The position numbers and the translations under genes were made by a program. Below the pieces are notes generated by a model. That model did not search any database. It was not told the origin of the DNA and worked only from the letters and a program-made list of their open reading frames with translations. A stretch of 64,000 nucleotides of DNA from Xanthomonas sp. (lineage in GTDB: Bacteria > Pseudomonadota > Gammaproteobacteria > Xanthomonadales > Xanthomonadaceae): contig NZ_JAFIWC010000015.1 in the NCBI RefSeq assembly GCF_017163755.1, positions 1 through 64,000 on the forward strand, in the 5' to 3' direction. This document shows positions 56,711 through 64,000 of the stretch, one piece after another; position 1 is the stretch's first letter; the number at the start of each line of letters is the position of its first letter.

Positions 56711-58953
56711 GCGAACGGGAACAGGCGCTGGCGCAAGTGGAGTCGGATACAGACGCGGACGCCGAACGCGGCACGCGCGAGCAGGCGGCCTTGCAGGCGC
56801 TGGCGCTGGGCGAGGCGGCGGATCCGTTCGCCTGGCTGGGCCCGCATGCGCAAGGCGGCGGCGCGGTACGCGTGCGCGCGCTGGCACATGGCGCCGAGGC
56901 GCTCGGGCTGCTGGACGCGAACGGCAAGCTGGTGGCGCGGATGCAGGCCCACCCGCTGGCCGAGGGCGTGTTCGAAGGCCACCTGAAGACCGCGATGCCG
57001 TACCGGCTGCGCATCGTCTGGCCGGAGCGGGTGCAGGAAACCGACGACCCCTACGCGTTCGGCCCGGTGCTCGACGAGGCCAGCCTGCGCGGCATCGCCG
57101 AGGGCGATGGCCAGTCGCTGCGGCGCGCGCTGGGCGCGCACCACGACCGCATCGGCGGCGTGGCCGGGGTGCGCTTTGCGGTATGGGCGCCGAACGCGCG
57201 GCGGGTGTCGCTGGTCGGCGACTTCAACGACTGGGACGGACGCCGCCATCCGATGCGCCTGCGCCCGGCCGCCGGGGTCTGGGAGATCTTCCTGCCCGGG
57301 CTGGCCGGCGGCGAGCGCTACAAGTACGAGATCGTCGCCGCCGACGGCACCCGCCTGCCGCACAAGGCCGACCCGCTGGCGCGGCAGACCGAGGCGCCGC
57401 CGGCCACCGCGTCGGTGGTGCCGACGGCGGAAGAATTCCCGTGGCACGACGCGGCGTGGATGCGCCAGCGCGACGAGCAGGCCGGCAGCGCGCAGCCGAT
57501 CAGCATCTACGAACTGCACGCCGGCTCCTGGCGCCACGACGCCGACGGCCGGCCGCTGGACTGGGACGCGCTGGCCGCGCAGTTGATCCCGCACGTGCGG
57601 GAACTGGGCTTCACCCACATCGAGCTGATGCCGGTGACCGAGCATCCGTTCGGCGGCTCCTGGGGCTACCAGCCGCTGGGCATGTACGCGCCGACCGCGC
57701 GCCACGGCACGCCGGCCGCCTTCGCCCGCTTCGTCGACGCCTGCCACCAGGCCGGCATCGGCGTGATCCTGGACTGGGTCAGCGCGCACTTTCCCGATGA
57801 TGCGCACGGCCTGCAGCGCTTCGACGGCAGCGCGCTGTACGAACATGCCGATCCGCGCGAAGGCGTGCATCGCGACTGGAACACCCTGGTCTACAACTAC
57901 GGCCGCGGCGAGGTGCTGGCCTACCTGGTCGGCAGCGCGCTGGAGTGGATCGAGCGCTACCACGTCGACGGCCTGCGCGTGGATGCGGTGGCCTCGATGC
58001 TGTACCGCGACTACAGCCGCAACGAGGGCGAATGGGTGCCCAACGCCCACGGCGGGCGCGAGAACCTGGAAGCGGTGGCGTTCCTGCGCCGGCTCAACCA
58101 GCAGATCGCGCAGCGCTTTCCCGGCGTGCGGGTGATGGCCGAGGAATCCACCGCCTGGCCCGGCGTCACCGCGCCGATCGCGCAGGACGGCCTGGGCTTC
58201 AGCCACAAGTGGAACATGGGCTGGATGCACGACACGCTGAGCTACATGCAGCGCGATCCGCTGTACCGCCAGCACCACCACAGCGAGATGACCTTCGGCC
58301 TGGTGTACGCGTTCTCCGAGCACTTCGTGCTGCCGCTGTCGCACGACGAGGTGGTGCACGGCAAGGGCTCGCTGCTGTCGAAGATGCCCGGCGACACCTG
58401 GCAGCGCTTCGCCAACCTGCGCGCCTACCTGGCCTTCATGTGGGCGCACCCGGGACGCAAGCTGCTGTTCATGGGCGGGGAGTTCGGCCAGTGGCGCGAA
58501 TGGGACCACGACCGCGCGCTGGACTGGGAACTGCTGCAGCGCGAGGAGCATCGCGGCCTGGCGCGGCTGGTCGGCGACCTCAACCGGCAGCTGCGCGCGC
58601 AGCCGGCGCTGTACCGCAGCGACCGCGCGCCGGAAGGCTTCGAATGGAGCGTTGGCGACGACCACCGCAACAGCGTGTTCGCCTTCGTCCGCTACGATCG
58701 CCACGGCGATGCGCCGCCGCTGCTGGCGGTGAGCAATTTCACCCCGACCCCGCGCTTCGACTACCGGGTGGGCGTACCGCGCGCCGGCAGCTGGCGCGAG
58801 GTGCTCAACAGCGACAGCGCCTACTACGGCGGCTCCAATCACGGCAACGGCGGCGGGCTGCACACCCAGGCGCAAGCGATGCACGGACATCCGCAATCGC
58901 TGGCGCTGACGCTGCCGCCGCTGTCCACCATCTGGCTGCAAGCGGAGCACTGA
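56707..58953 (+). CDS. glgB: 1,4-alpha-glucan branching enzyme (GH13)
   Basis: Makes alpha-1,6 branches in glycogen. 748 residues: an N-terminal carbohydrate-binding domain (about 35-125), CBM48 ([22 protein letters not shown]), the GH13 barrel with nucleophile D426 ([12 protein letters not shown]), acid/base E479 or E480 ([10 protein letters not shown]), [13 protein letters not shown], and a C-terminal all-beta domain. Length and two N-terminal domains match the E. coli-type enzyme. Its ATG overlaps the glgA stop. Confidence 0.96.
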   Translation: MSEREQALAQVESDTDADAERGTREQAALQALALGEAADPFAWLGPHAQGGGAVRVRALAHGAEALGLLDANGKLVARMQAHPLAEGVFEGHLKTAMPYRLRIVWPERVQETDDPYAFGPVLDEASLRGIAEGDGQSLRRALGAHHDRIGGVAGVRFAVWAPNARRVSLVGDFNDWDGRRHPMRLRPAAGVWEIFLPGLAGGERYKYEIVAADGTRLPHKADPLARQTEAPPATASVVPTAEEFPWHDAAWMRQRDEQAGSAQPISIYELHAGSWRHDADGRPLDWDALAAQLIPHVRELGFTHIELMPVTEHPFGGSWGYQPLGMYAPTARHGTPAAFARFVDACHQAGIGVILDWVSAHFPDDAHGLQRFDGSALYEHADPREGVHRDWNTLVYNYGRGEVLAYLVGSALEWIERYHVDGLRVDAVASMLYRDYSRNEGEWVPNAHGGRENLEAVAFLRRLNQQIAQRFPGVRVMAEESTAWPGVTAPIAQDGLGFSHKWNMGWMHDTLSYMQRDPLYRQHHHSEMTFGLVYAFSEHFVLPLSHDEVVHGKGSLLSKMPGDTWQRFANLRAYLAFMWAHPGRKLLFMGGEFGQWREWDHDRALDWELLQREEHRGLARLVGDLNRQLRAQPALYRSDRAPEGFEWSVGDDHRNSVFAFVRYDRHGDAPPLLAVSNFTPTPRFDYRVGVPRAGSWREVLNSDSAYYGGSNHGNGGGLHTQAQAMHGHPQSLALTLPPLSTIWLQAEH

Positions 58954-58955
58954 TC

Positions 58956-60749
58956 ATGGAAAACGCAGGACAGGGAACCGGAAATGGGACGCCGGGAGGG
59001 CCGCGTGCTGCCTGGCGCCCGGGGGCGTGGCCGAGCGACGACGGCCAGGTGACGTTCGCGCTGTGGGCGCCGGACGCCGCGCGCGTGGAACTGGTGTTCG
59101 ACGACGGCGCGCGCCACGCACTGCCCGCCACCGGCGACGGCTATTTCGCGCAGACCCTGGCCTGCGCGCCCGGCACGCGCTACCGCTACGCGATCGACGG
59201 CGGCCATCCGCTGCCCGATCCGGCGTCGCGCTGGCAGCCCGACGGCGTGCACGGGTCCAGCGCGGTGCTCGCCACCGACGGCCATGCATGGCGGCACGAG
59301 GGCTGGCAGGGGCGGCCATGGGCCGAGACGGTGTTCTACGAACTGCACGTCGGCGCCTGCGGCGGCTATGCCGGCGTGCGCGAGCAGTTGCCGGCGCTGG
59401 CGGCGATGGGCGTGACCGCGATCGAGCTGATGCCGCTGTCGGAGTTCCCCGGGCGCCGCAACTGGGGCTACGACGGCGTGCTGCCCTACGCCGCCGCATC
59501 GGCCTACGGCCATCCGGACGAGTTGAAGGCGCTGATCGACGAGGCGCACGGGCTGGGCCTGAGCGTGTTCCTGGACGTGGTCTACAACCACTTCGGCCCG
59601 GACGGCAACTACCTGGGCCAGTACGCCTCGGCGTTCTTCCGCGAGGATGCGCCGACCCCGTGGGGCGCGGCGATCGACTTCCGGCTCGGACCGGTGCAGC
59701 GCTACTTCATCGACAACGCGCTGATGTGGCTGCACGAGTACCGCTTCGACGGCCTGCGCCTGGACGCGGTGCACGCGATCGTGCCCAACGCGTTCCTGGA
59801 CACGCTGCGCGAGGCGATCACGGCCAGCGTTCCGCCGGGGCGCCACGTGCACCTGGTGCTGGAGAACGAGGCCAACCAGGCCGGCGTGCTGGCGCGCGGC
59901 TACAGCGCGCAGTGGAACGACGACTTCCACAACAGCCTGCACGTGCTGTTGACCGGCGAGCACGAAGGCTACTACGCCGGGTTCGCCGACGCGCCGGCGC
60001 AACACCTGGCGCGCGTGCTCGGCGAAGGCTTCGCCTACCAGGGCCAGGCCGACCACCGCGGGCACCGCCGCGGCGAGCCGAGCGCGGCGCTGCCGCCGGA
60101 CAAGTTCGTGATCTTCGCGCAGAACCACGACCAGATCGGCAACCGCGCGCGCGGCGAACGGCTCAGCGCGCTGGTCGGCGAGCCGGCGTTGCGCGCGGCG
60201 CTGGCGCTGACCGCACTGACCCCGATGATCCCGCTGTTCTTCATGGGCGAGCCGTGGGGCAGCCGCACGCCGTTCCTGTTCTTCACCGATTTCGCCGCGC
60301 CGCTGGACGAGGCGGTGCGCGAAGGCCGGCGGCGCGAGTTCGCGCACTTCGCCGCGTTCGCCGATCCGCAGCAGCGCGCGACGATCCCCGATCCGAACGC
60401 GCTGGCCACCTTCGAGGCGTCGATCGCCGACATCGGCGAGGCCGCGCACGGCGACGGCGCGCGCTGGCGCGACTGGTTCGCCGCATTGATGGCGCTGCGC
60501 CGCGAGCGGCTGATGCCGGGCCTGGCGCAGGCGCGCTCGGCCGGCGCGCGGGTGATCGGGCCCGGCGCGGTGGCCGCGGCGTGGGCGCTGGACGGCGGCC
60601 ACTGGCATGTCGCCGCGAACTTCGGCGCCGAGCCGGTGCCGCTGGACCTGCCCGGCGACACCGTGCATGCGGAGAACGCCGGCGACGATCCGGCGCAGCT
60701 GCCGCCGAACGGCTTCGTCGCGCGCTACCTGGCCGGCGCCGCGGCATAA
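58956..60749 (+). CDS. treZ: Malto-oligosyltrehalose trehalohydrolase
   Basis: Releases trehalose from malto-oligosyl trehalose made by TreY. 597 residues: CBM48-like N-domain (VTFALWAPDAARVELVFDDG), GH13 barrel with ELHVGACGGYAGVREQLP, DVVYNHFGPDGNYLGQY, nucleophile D270 (GLRLDAVHAI), acid/base E303 (LVLENEANQAG) and FAQNHDQIGNRARGERL, then a beta C-domain. ATG 58956 lies three bases after the glgB stop. The motifs distinguish it from GlgX. Confidence 0.95.
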   Translation: MENAGQGTGNGTPGGPRAAWRPGAWPSDDGQVTFALWAPDAARVELVFDDGARHALPATGDGYFAQTLACAPGTRYRYAIDGGHPLPDPASRWQPDGVHGSSAVLATDGHAWRHEGWQGRPWAETVFYELHVGACGGYAGVREQLPALAAMGVTAIELMPLSEFPGRRNWGYDGVLPYAAASAYGHPDELKALIDEAHGLGLSVFLDVVYNHFGPDGNYLGQYASAFFREDAPTPWGAAIDFRLGPVQRYFIDNALMWLHEYRFDGLRLDAVHAIVPNAFLDTLREAITASVPPGRHVHLVLENEANQAGVLARGYSAQWNDDFHNSLHVLLTGEHEGYYAGFADAPAQHLARVLGEGFAYQGQADHRGHRRGEPSAALPPDKFVIFAQNHDQIGNRARGERLSALVGEPALRAALALTALTPMIPLFFMGEPWGSRTPFLFFTDFAAPLDEAVREGRRREFAHFAAFADPQQRATIPDPNALATFEASIADIGEAAHGDGARWRDWFAALMALRRERLMPGLAQARSAGARVIGPGAVAAAWALDGGHWHVAANFGAEPVPLDLPGDTVHAENAGDDPAQLPPNGFVARYLAGAAA

Positions 60750-60910
60750 CCCGGGCCGCATCGCGGAGCGGCATCGCGACGCCGTCGCGACGCCGCACCC
60801 GGCAAGGTGATCCCTGTACCGCGCCAGCGCGCGGCGTCGGCGCATCGGCGCCGCGCCGCTGCCGCGCCGCGTTTCCCTTCCTCCCATTCGGCCGCATTCC
60901 GCACATCGCC

Positions 60911-62869
60911 ATGACCGACACCCCTCTGCATGCCCTGGCCTCCGCGGCCGGCCTCCTGACCGACTGGATCGACGCGTCGGACACCCCGCGCACGGTCGAG
61001 GCGCCGACGCTGCGCCACGTGCTCGGCGCGCTCGGCCTGGACGCGGACAGCGACGCGTCGTGCCGCGACAGCCTGCGGCGGCTGCAGGCCGATGCCGCCG
61101 CGCCGCCGCTGCTGGGCGCCGATGTCGGCGCGCCGATCGATGCCGGCGGCGCCGCGGGCGCGCGCTACCGGCTCAGCGACGAACGCGGCGACAGCCGCGA
61201 CGGACGCTTCGATGCGCAGGGCCGGGTCGCGGCGATCGACACGCCCGGCTACTGGACCCTGGAGCACGGCGACAGCCGCACCACGCTGGCGGTGGCGCCT
61301 GCGCGCTGCTTCCGCGTCGCCGACGCGGTAGGCCAGGCGCGGCCGCGGCGCTGGGGGCTGTCGCTGCAGGTGTATTCGGCCGGCGCCGAACACGATGCCG
61401 GCATCGGCGATGCCGCCGGCGTGGCCGCGTGGGCCGAGCGCATCGGCGCGGCCGGCGGCGATGCGATCGCGTTGAGTCCGGTGCACGCGGCGCGCCCGAT
61501 CGGCGACCACTACAGCCCCTACTCGCCCGGCGACCGCCGCTTTCTGGATCCGCTGCAGGCCGCGCCGGCGCGCGTGCTCGGCGCCGACGCCGCGCTGCGT
61601 GCGCTGCGCGCGGCCGGGCTGGAGCAGGCCTTCGCCGAGGCGCACGCGCGCACGCTGATCGACTGGCCGGCCTCGTCCGCGGCCAAGTGGCGCTGGCTGC
61701 GCCAGTTGCACGCCGACTTCACCCAGACCGATGCCGCGCTGCATGCCGATTTCGCCGCCTTCCAGCGCGAACGCGGCGACGCGCTGCGCCAGTACGCCGC
61801 GTTCGCCGCGCGCGATTTCGGCGACGGCGACGCCGACCTGCACACGTTCGCGCAATGGCTGGCCGCGCGCAGCTGGGCCGGCGTGCAGCGGCAGGCGCGC
61901 GAGGCCGGCATGGGCATCGGACTGATCGCCGACCTGGCGGTGGGCTTCGACCCCAACGGCGCCGAGGCGGCGGCGTGGCCGGAGGCGGTACTTCGCGGCC
62001 TGGAACTGGGCGCGCCGCCGGACGCGTTCAACGCCGACGGCCAGGCCTGGGGCATCGGCGGCTATTCGCCGACCGGGCTGCGCGCCAGCGGCTACGCGCC
62101 GTTCATCGAGCTGCTGCGCGCGGTGATGCGCGACCGCGGCGGCGTGCGCATCGACCACATCCTCGGCCTGCTGCGGCTGTGGGTGATCCCGCGCGGCGCC
62201 GCGTCCGCCGACGGCGTGTACCTGCGCTACCCGCTGCACGACCTGCTGCGGCTGCTGGCGCTGGAATCGTGGCGGCAGCGCGCGATCGTGATCGGCGAGG
62301 ACCTGGGCGTGGTGCCCGACGGCATCCGCGCCGAACTGTCGCAGCGCGGGGTGATGGGCATCGACGTGCTGCTGTTCACCCGCGATGCCGACGGCGCGTT
62401 CCTGCCGCCGGCGCAGTGGCGCGACGACGCCATCGCCACCACCACCACCCACGACCTGCCCACGCTGTGCGGCTGGCGGCGCGGCGAGGACATCGACTGG
62501 CGCAGGCGCCTGGCACTGTCCGACGCCGCGCAGCAGCAGGCCGACCACCGCGCGCGCCGCGCCGACGTGGCGCGCATGGACCAGGCCGTCGCCGCCGCAC
62601 TGCCGGGTCCGGCCGCCGGCGACGACGCCGCCGAACGGGACGCGCTGCGCTTCGTCGCCGCCACCCCGTCGCCGCTGGCGCTGCTGCCGGCCGAGGACGC
62701 GCTGGGCCTGGAGCAGCAGCCGAACCTGCCCGGCACCGTCGACAGCCATCCGAACTGGCGCCGGCGCCTGCCGCAGCCGCTGCCCGAGGCGACGCTGGCC
62801 GCGCATCTGGACGCGTTCGCCCAGGCCCGCCGCGACGCCGCGTCCGCCCTCCCAGGAACCGCCCGATGA
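60911..62869 (+). CDS. malQ: 4-alpha-glucanotransferase (amylomaltase, GH77)
   Basis: Disproportionates maltodextrins. 652 residues with GH77 motifs: SPYSPGDRRFLDPL, nucleophile Asp in GVRIDHILGLLRLW, acid/base Glu in IGEDLGVVPDGIR and transition-state Asp in TTTHDLPTLCGW. Start at ATG 60911 (MTDTPLHALASAAG) after a spacer of 161 bases. It supplies longer chains to TreY. The stop overlaps the treY start. Confidence 0.94.
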   Translation: MTDTPLHALASAAGLLTDWIDASDTPRTVEAPTLRHVLGALGLDADSDASCRDSLRRLQADAAAPPLLGADVGAPIDAGGAAGARYRLSDERGDSRDGRFDAQGRVAAIDTPGYWTLEHGDSRTTLAVAPARCFRVADAVGQARPRRWGLSLQVYSAGAEHDAGIGDAAGVAAWAERIGAAGGDAIALSPVHAARPIGDHYSPYSPGDRRFLDPLQAAPARVLGADAALRALRAAGLEQAFAEAHARTLIDWPASSAAKWRWLRQLHADFTQTDAALHADFAAFQRERGDALRQYAAFAARDFGDGDADLHTFAQWLAARSWAGVQRQAREAGMGIGLIADLAVGFDPNGAEAAAWPEAVLRGLELGAPPDAFNADGQAWGIGGYSPTGLRASGYAPFIELLRAVMRDRGGVRIDHILGLLRLWVIPRGAASADGVYLRYPLHDLLRLLALESWRQRAIVIGEDLGVVPDGIRAELSQRGVMGIDVLLFTRDADGAFLPPAQWRDDAIATTTTHDLPTLCGWRRGEDIDWRRRLALSDAAQQQADHRARRADVARMDQAVAAALPGPAAGDDAAERDALRFVAATPSPLALLPAEDALGLEQQPNLPGTVDSHPNWRRRLPQPLPEATLAAHLDAFAQARRDAASALPGTAR

Positions 62870-64000
62870 GCACCCCCGCGCTGCGCGCCACCGCCCGCCT
62901 GCAACTGCATGCCGGCTTCACCCTGCTCGACGCCGCCGCGCAGGTGCCCTACTACGCCGGCCTGGGCATCAGCCACCTGTACCTGTCGCCGATCGGCACC
63001 GCCACGCCCGGTTCCACCCACGGCTACGACGTCACCGACCCGCGCGAGGTCAATCCCGAGCTCGGCGGCGAACCGGCCCTGCTGCACCTGTCCGCGCGCG
63101 CGCGCGCGCATGGCATGGGCCTGGTGCTGGACATCGTGCCCAACCACATGGCCGCGCACGCGGCCAATCCGTGGTGGTGGGACGTGCTCAAGCACGGCCG
63201 CCGCAGCCGCCATGCCGGCTGGTTCGACATCGACTGGCGCGCGCCCGGCCGCGACGGCAAGCTGTGGCTGCCGGTGCTGGACCGTCCCTACGCGCAGGCG
63301 CTGGGCGAAGGCGCGCTGCAACTGCAGGTGGACGACAGCGGCGAGGTGCGGCTGCTGCATCACGACCAGCCGTTCCCGATCCGCCTGGAAGGGGCGATCG
63401 CCCACGATCCGCTGCCGACGCGGCAGGCGTGGGCCGCGCGCCTGAACGAGGCGGCGCGGCTCGGCGACGACGGCCTGCACCGGCTGCTGGAACGCCAGTG
63501 CTACCGGCTGGCGTGGTGGCAGGTCGGCAACGACATGCTCAACTACCGCCGCTTCTTCGACATCACCTCGCTGGTGGCGTTGCGCGTGGAGCAGAACGAC
63601 GTGTTCGCCGCGGTGCATGCGCTGCCGCTGCGGCTGGTCGCCGAAGGCCATGTCGACGGGCTGCGCGTGGACCATGTCGACGGCCTCGCCGATCCCACCG
63701 CCTACGTGCAGCGCCTGCGCGTCCAGCTCGACCGCGCCGGCCGCCGGCGCGGCGTGGCGGCCGGCGGCATCGCGCTGTACGTGGAGAAGATCCTGGCCCC
63801 GGACGAGATCCTGCGCGAGGACTGGCCGTGCGACGGCAGCACCGGCTACGAGTTCATGGACCAGGTCGCCGGCGTGCTGCACGATCCGGCCGGCGCCGCG
63901 CCGCTGACCGCGCTGTGGCGCGAGCACACGGGCCGCAGCGGCGACTTCGGCCAGGAACAGCGCGCCGCGCGCGACGAGATCCTGCAGGGCTCGCTGCAGA
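62866..64000 (+). CDS. treY: Malto-oligosyltrehalose synthase (partial)
   Basis: Isomerises the terminal alpha-1,4 bond of maltodextrins to the alpha,alpha-1,1 bond of trehalose. Reading from ATG 62866 to the window edge gives 378 residues of a family of about 850-900: RLQLHAGFTLLDAAAQVPYY, YDVTDPREVNPELGG, DIVPNHMA, nucleophile D269 (GLRVDHVDGLADP) and acid/base E307 (YVEKILAPDE). ATGA overlap with malQ. TreY plus TreZ give a trehalose route from glycogen. Confidence 0.95.
   Translation, partial: MSTPALRATARLQLHAGFTLLDAAAQVPYYAGLGISHLYLSPIGTATPGSTHGYDVTDPREVNPELGGEPALLHLSARARAHGMGLVLDIVPNHMAAHAANPWWWDVLKHGRRSRHAGWFDIDWRAPGRDGKLWLPVLDRPYAQALGEGALQLQVDDSGEVRLLHHDQPFPIRLEGAIAHDPLPTRQAWAARLNEAARLGDDGLHRLLERQCYRLAWWQVGNDMLNYRRFFDITSLVALRVEQNDVFAAVHALPLRLVAEGHVDGLRVDHVDGLADPTAYVQRLRVQLDRAGRRRGVAAGGIALYVEKILAPDEILREDWPCDGSTGYEFMDQVAGVLHDPAGAAPLTALWREHTGRSGDFGQEQRAARDEILQGSLQ

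Noticed and set aside
59027-62869. 1280-codon frame as a TreZ-MalQ fusion
   Set aside because: The first part is a shifted-frame shadow of treZ; MalQ family sequence begins only at ATG 60911.

Overview
This window is a high-GC (about 70%) chromosomal segment of a gammaproteobacterium. It most likely comes from Xanthomonas or a close relative in the Xanthomonadaceae. The evidence is the gene order (mreBCD-mrdA-rodA; dapF-DUF484-xerC-hslVU; algZ-algR-hemC; glgA-glgB-treZ-malQ-treY), the intergenic REP-like repeats (TGTAGGAGCGGCTTCAGCCGCGA type), and the short GGGACTC / GGGATTC tandem repeats between and inside genes. The species cannot be named from this sequence alone. I recognised no rRNA, tRNA, CRISPR array, prophage or insertion sequence.

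Layout. 1-5.6 kb (minus): the rod-shape operon mreB-mreC-mreD-mrdA-rodA. 5.7-6.7 kb: a PfkB-family sugar/nucleoside kinase. 7.2-9.2 kb (plus): an AcoR-type sigma-54 activator. 9.2-9.8 kb: a four-unit REP-containing tandem array. 9.8-18.9 kb (minus): a six-gene quinoprotein alcohol dehydrogenase operon. 19.5-21.8 kb: HAD phosphatase, lipoprotein and alpha/beta hydrolase. 22-26 kb: M1 aminopeptidase, ubiE, porin. 26.5-30.1 kb: cytosine-deaminase-like protein, a TonB-receptor remnant, DUF1624 membrane protein, an orphan ATP-synthase-epsilon-like gene behind an FNR/Anr box, a small membrane protein and a GNAT protein. 30.3-35.4 kb (minus): hslU, hslV, DUF3079, xerC, DUF484, dapF, lptM. 35.6-46.8 kb: DUF454, two S9 peptidases around an aminotransferase, lipocalin, HxlR and WYL regulators, DUF481. 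47-50.4 kb (minus): esterase-algZ-algR-hemC. 50.5-54.7 kb: opgH and a divergent histidine kinase/response regulator pair. 55.1 kb to the end (plus): glgA-glgB-treZ-malQ-treY, mostly with ATGA stop/start overlaps.

The most interesting part is the 7-19 kb cluster. Its dehydrogenase has the adjacent Cys-Cys pair of methanol/ethanol-type quinoproteins and an Asp-Tyr-Asp metal-site signature (D365, D367) typical of lanthanide-dependent XoxF/ExaF enzymes. It is followed by an XoxJ-like periplasmic binding protein fused to ankyrin repeats, a cytochrome c, a YVTN beta-propeller protein, a class III (glutathione-dependent formaldehyde) dehydrogenase and a TonB-dependent receptor with a very acidic segment. 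A consensus sigma-54 promoter (TGGCACG-N4-TTGCT) lies about 87-103 bases before the dehydrogenase start, and the AcoR-type activator is encoded at the far end of the operon. Together these suggest a self-contained, sigma-54-controlled, lanthanide-type alcohol oxidation and formaldehyde disposal unit with its own candidate outer-membrane uptake receptor. The metal dependence, the substrate and the receptor's cargo are inferences.
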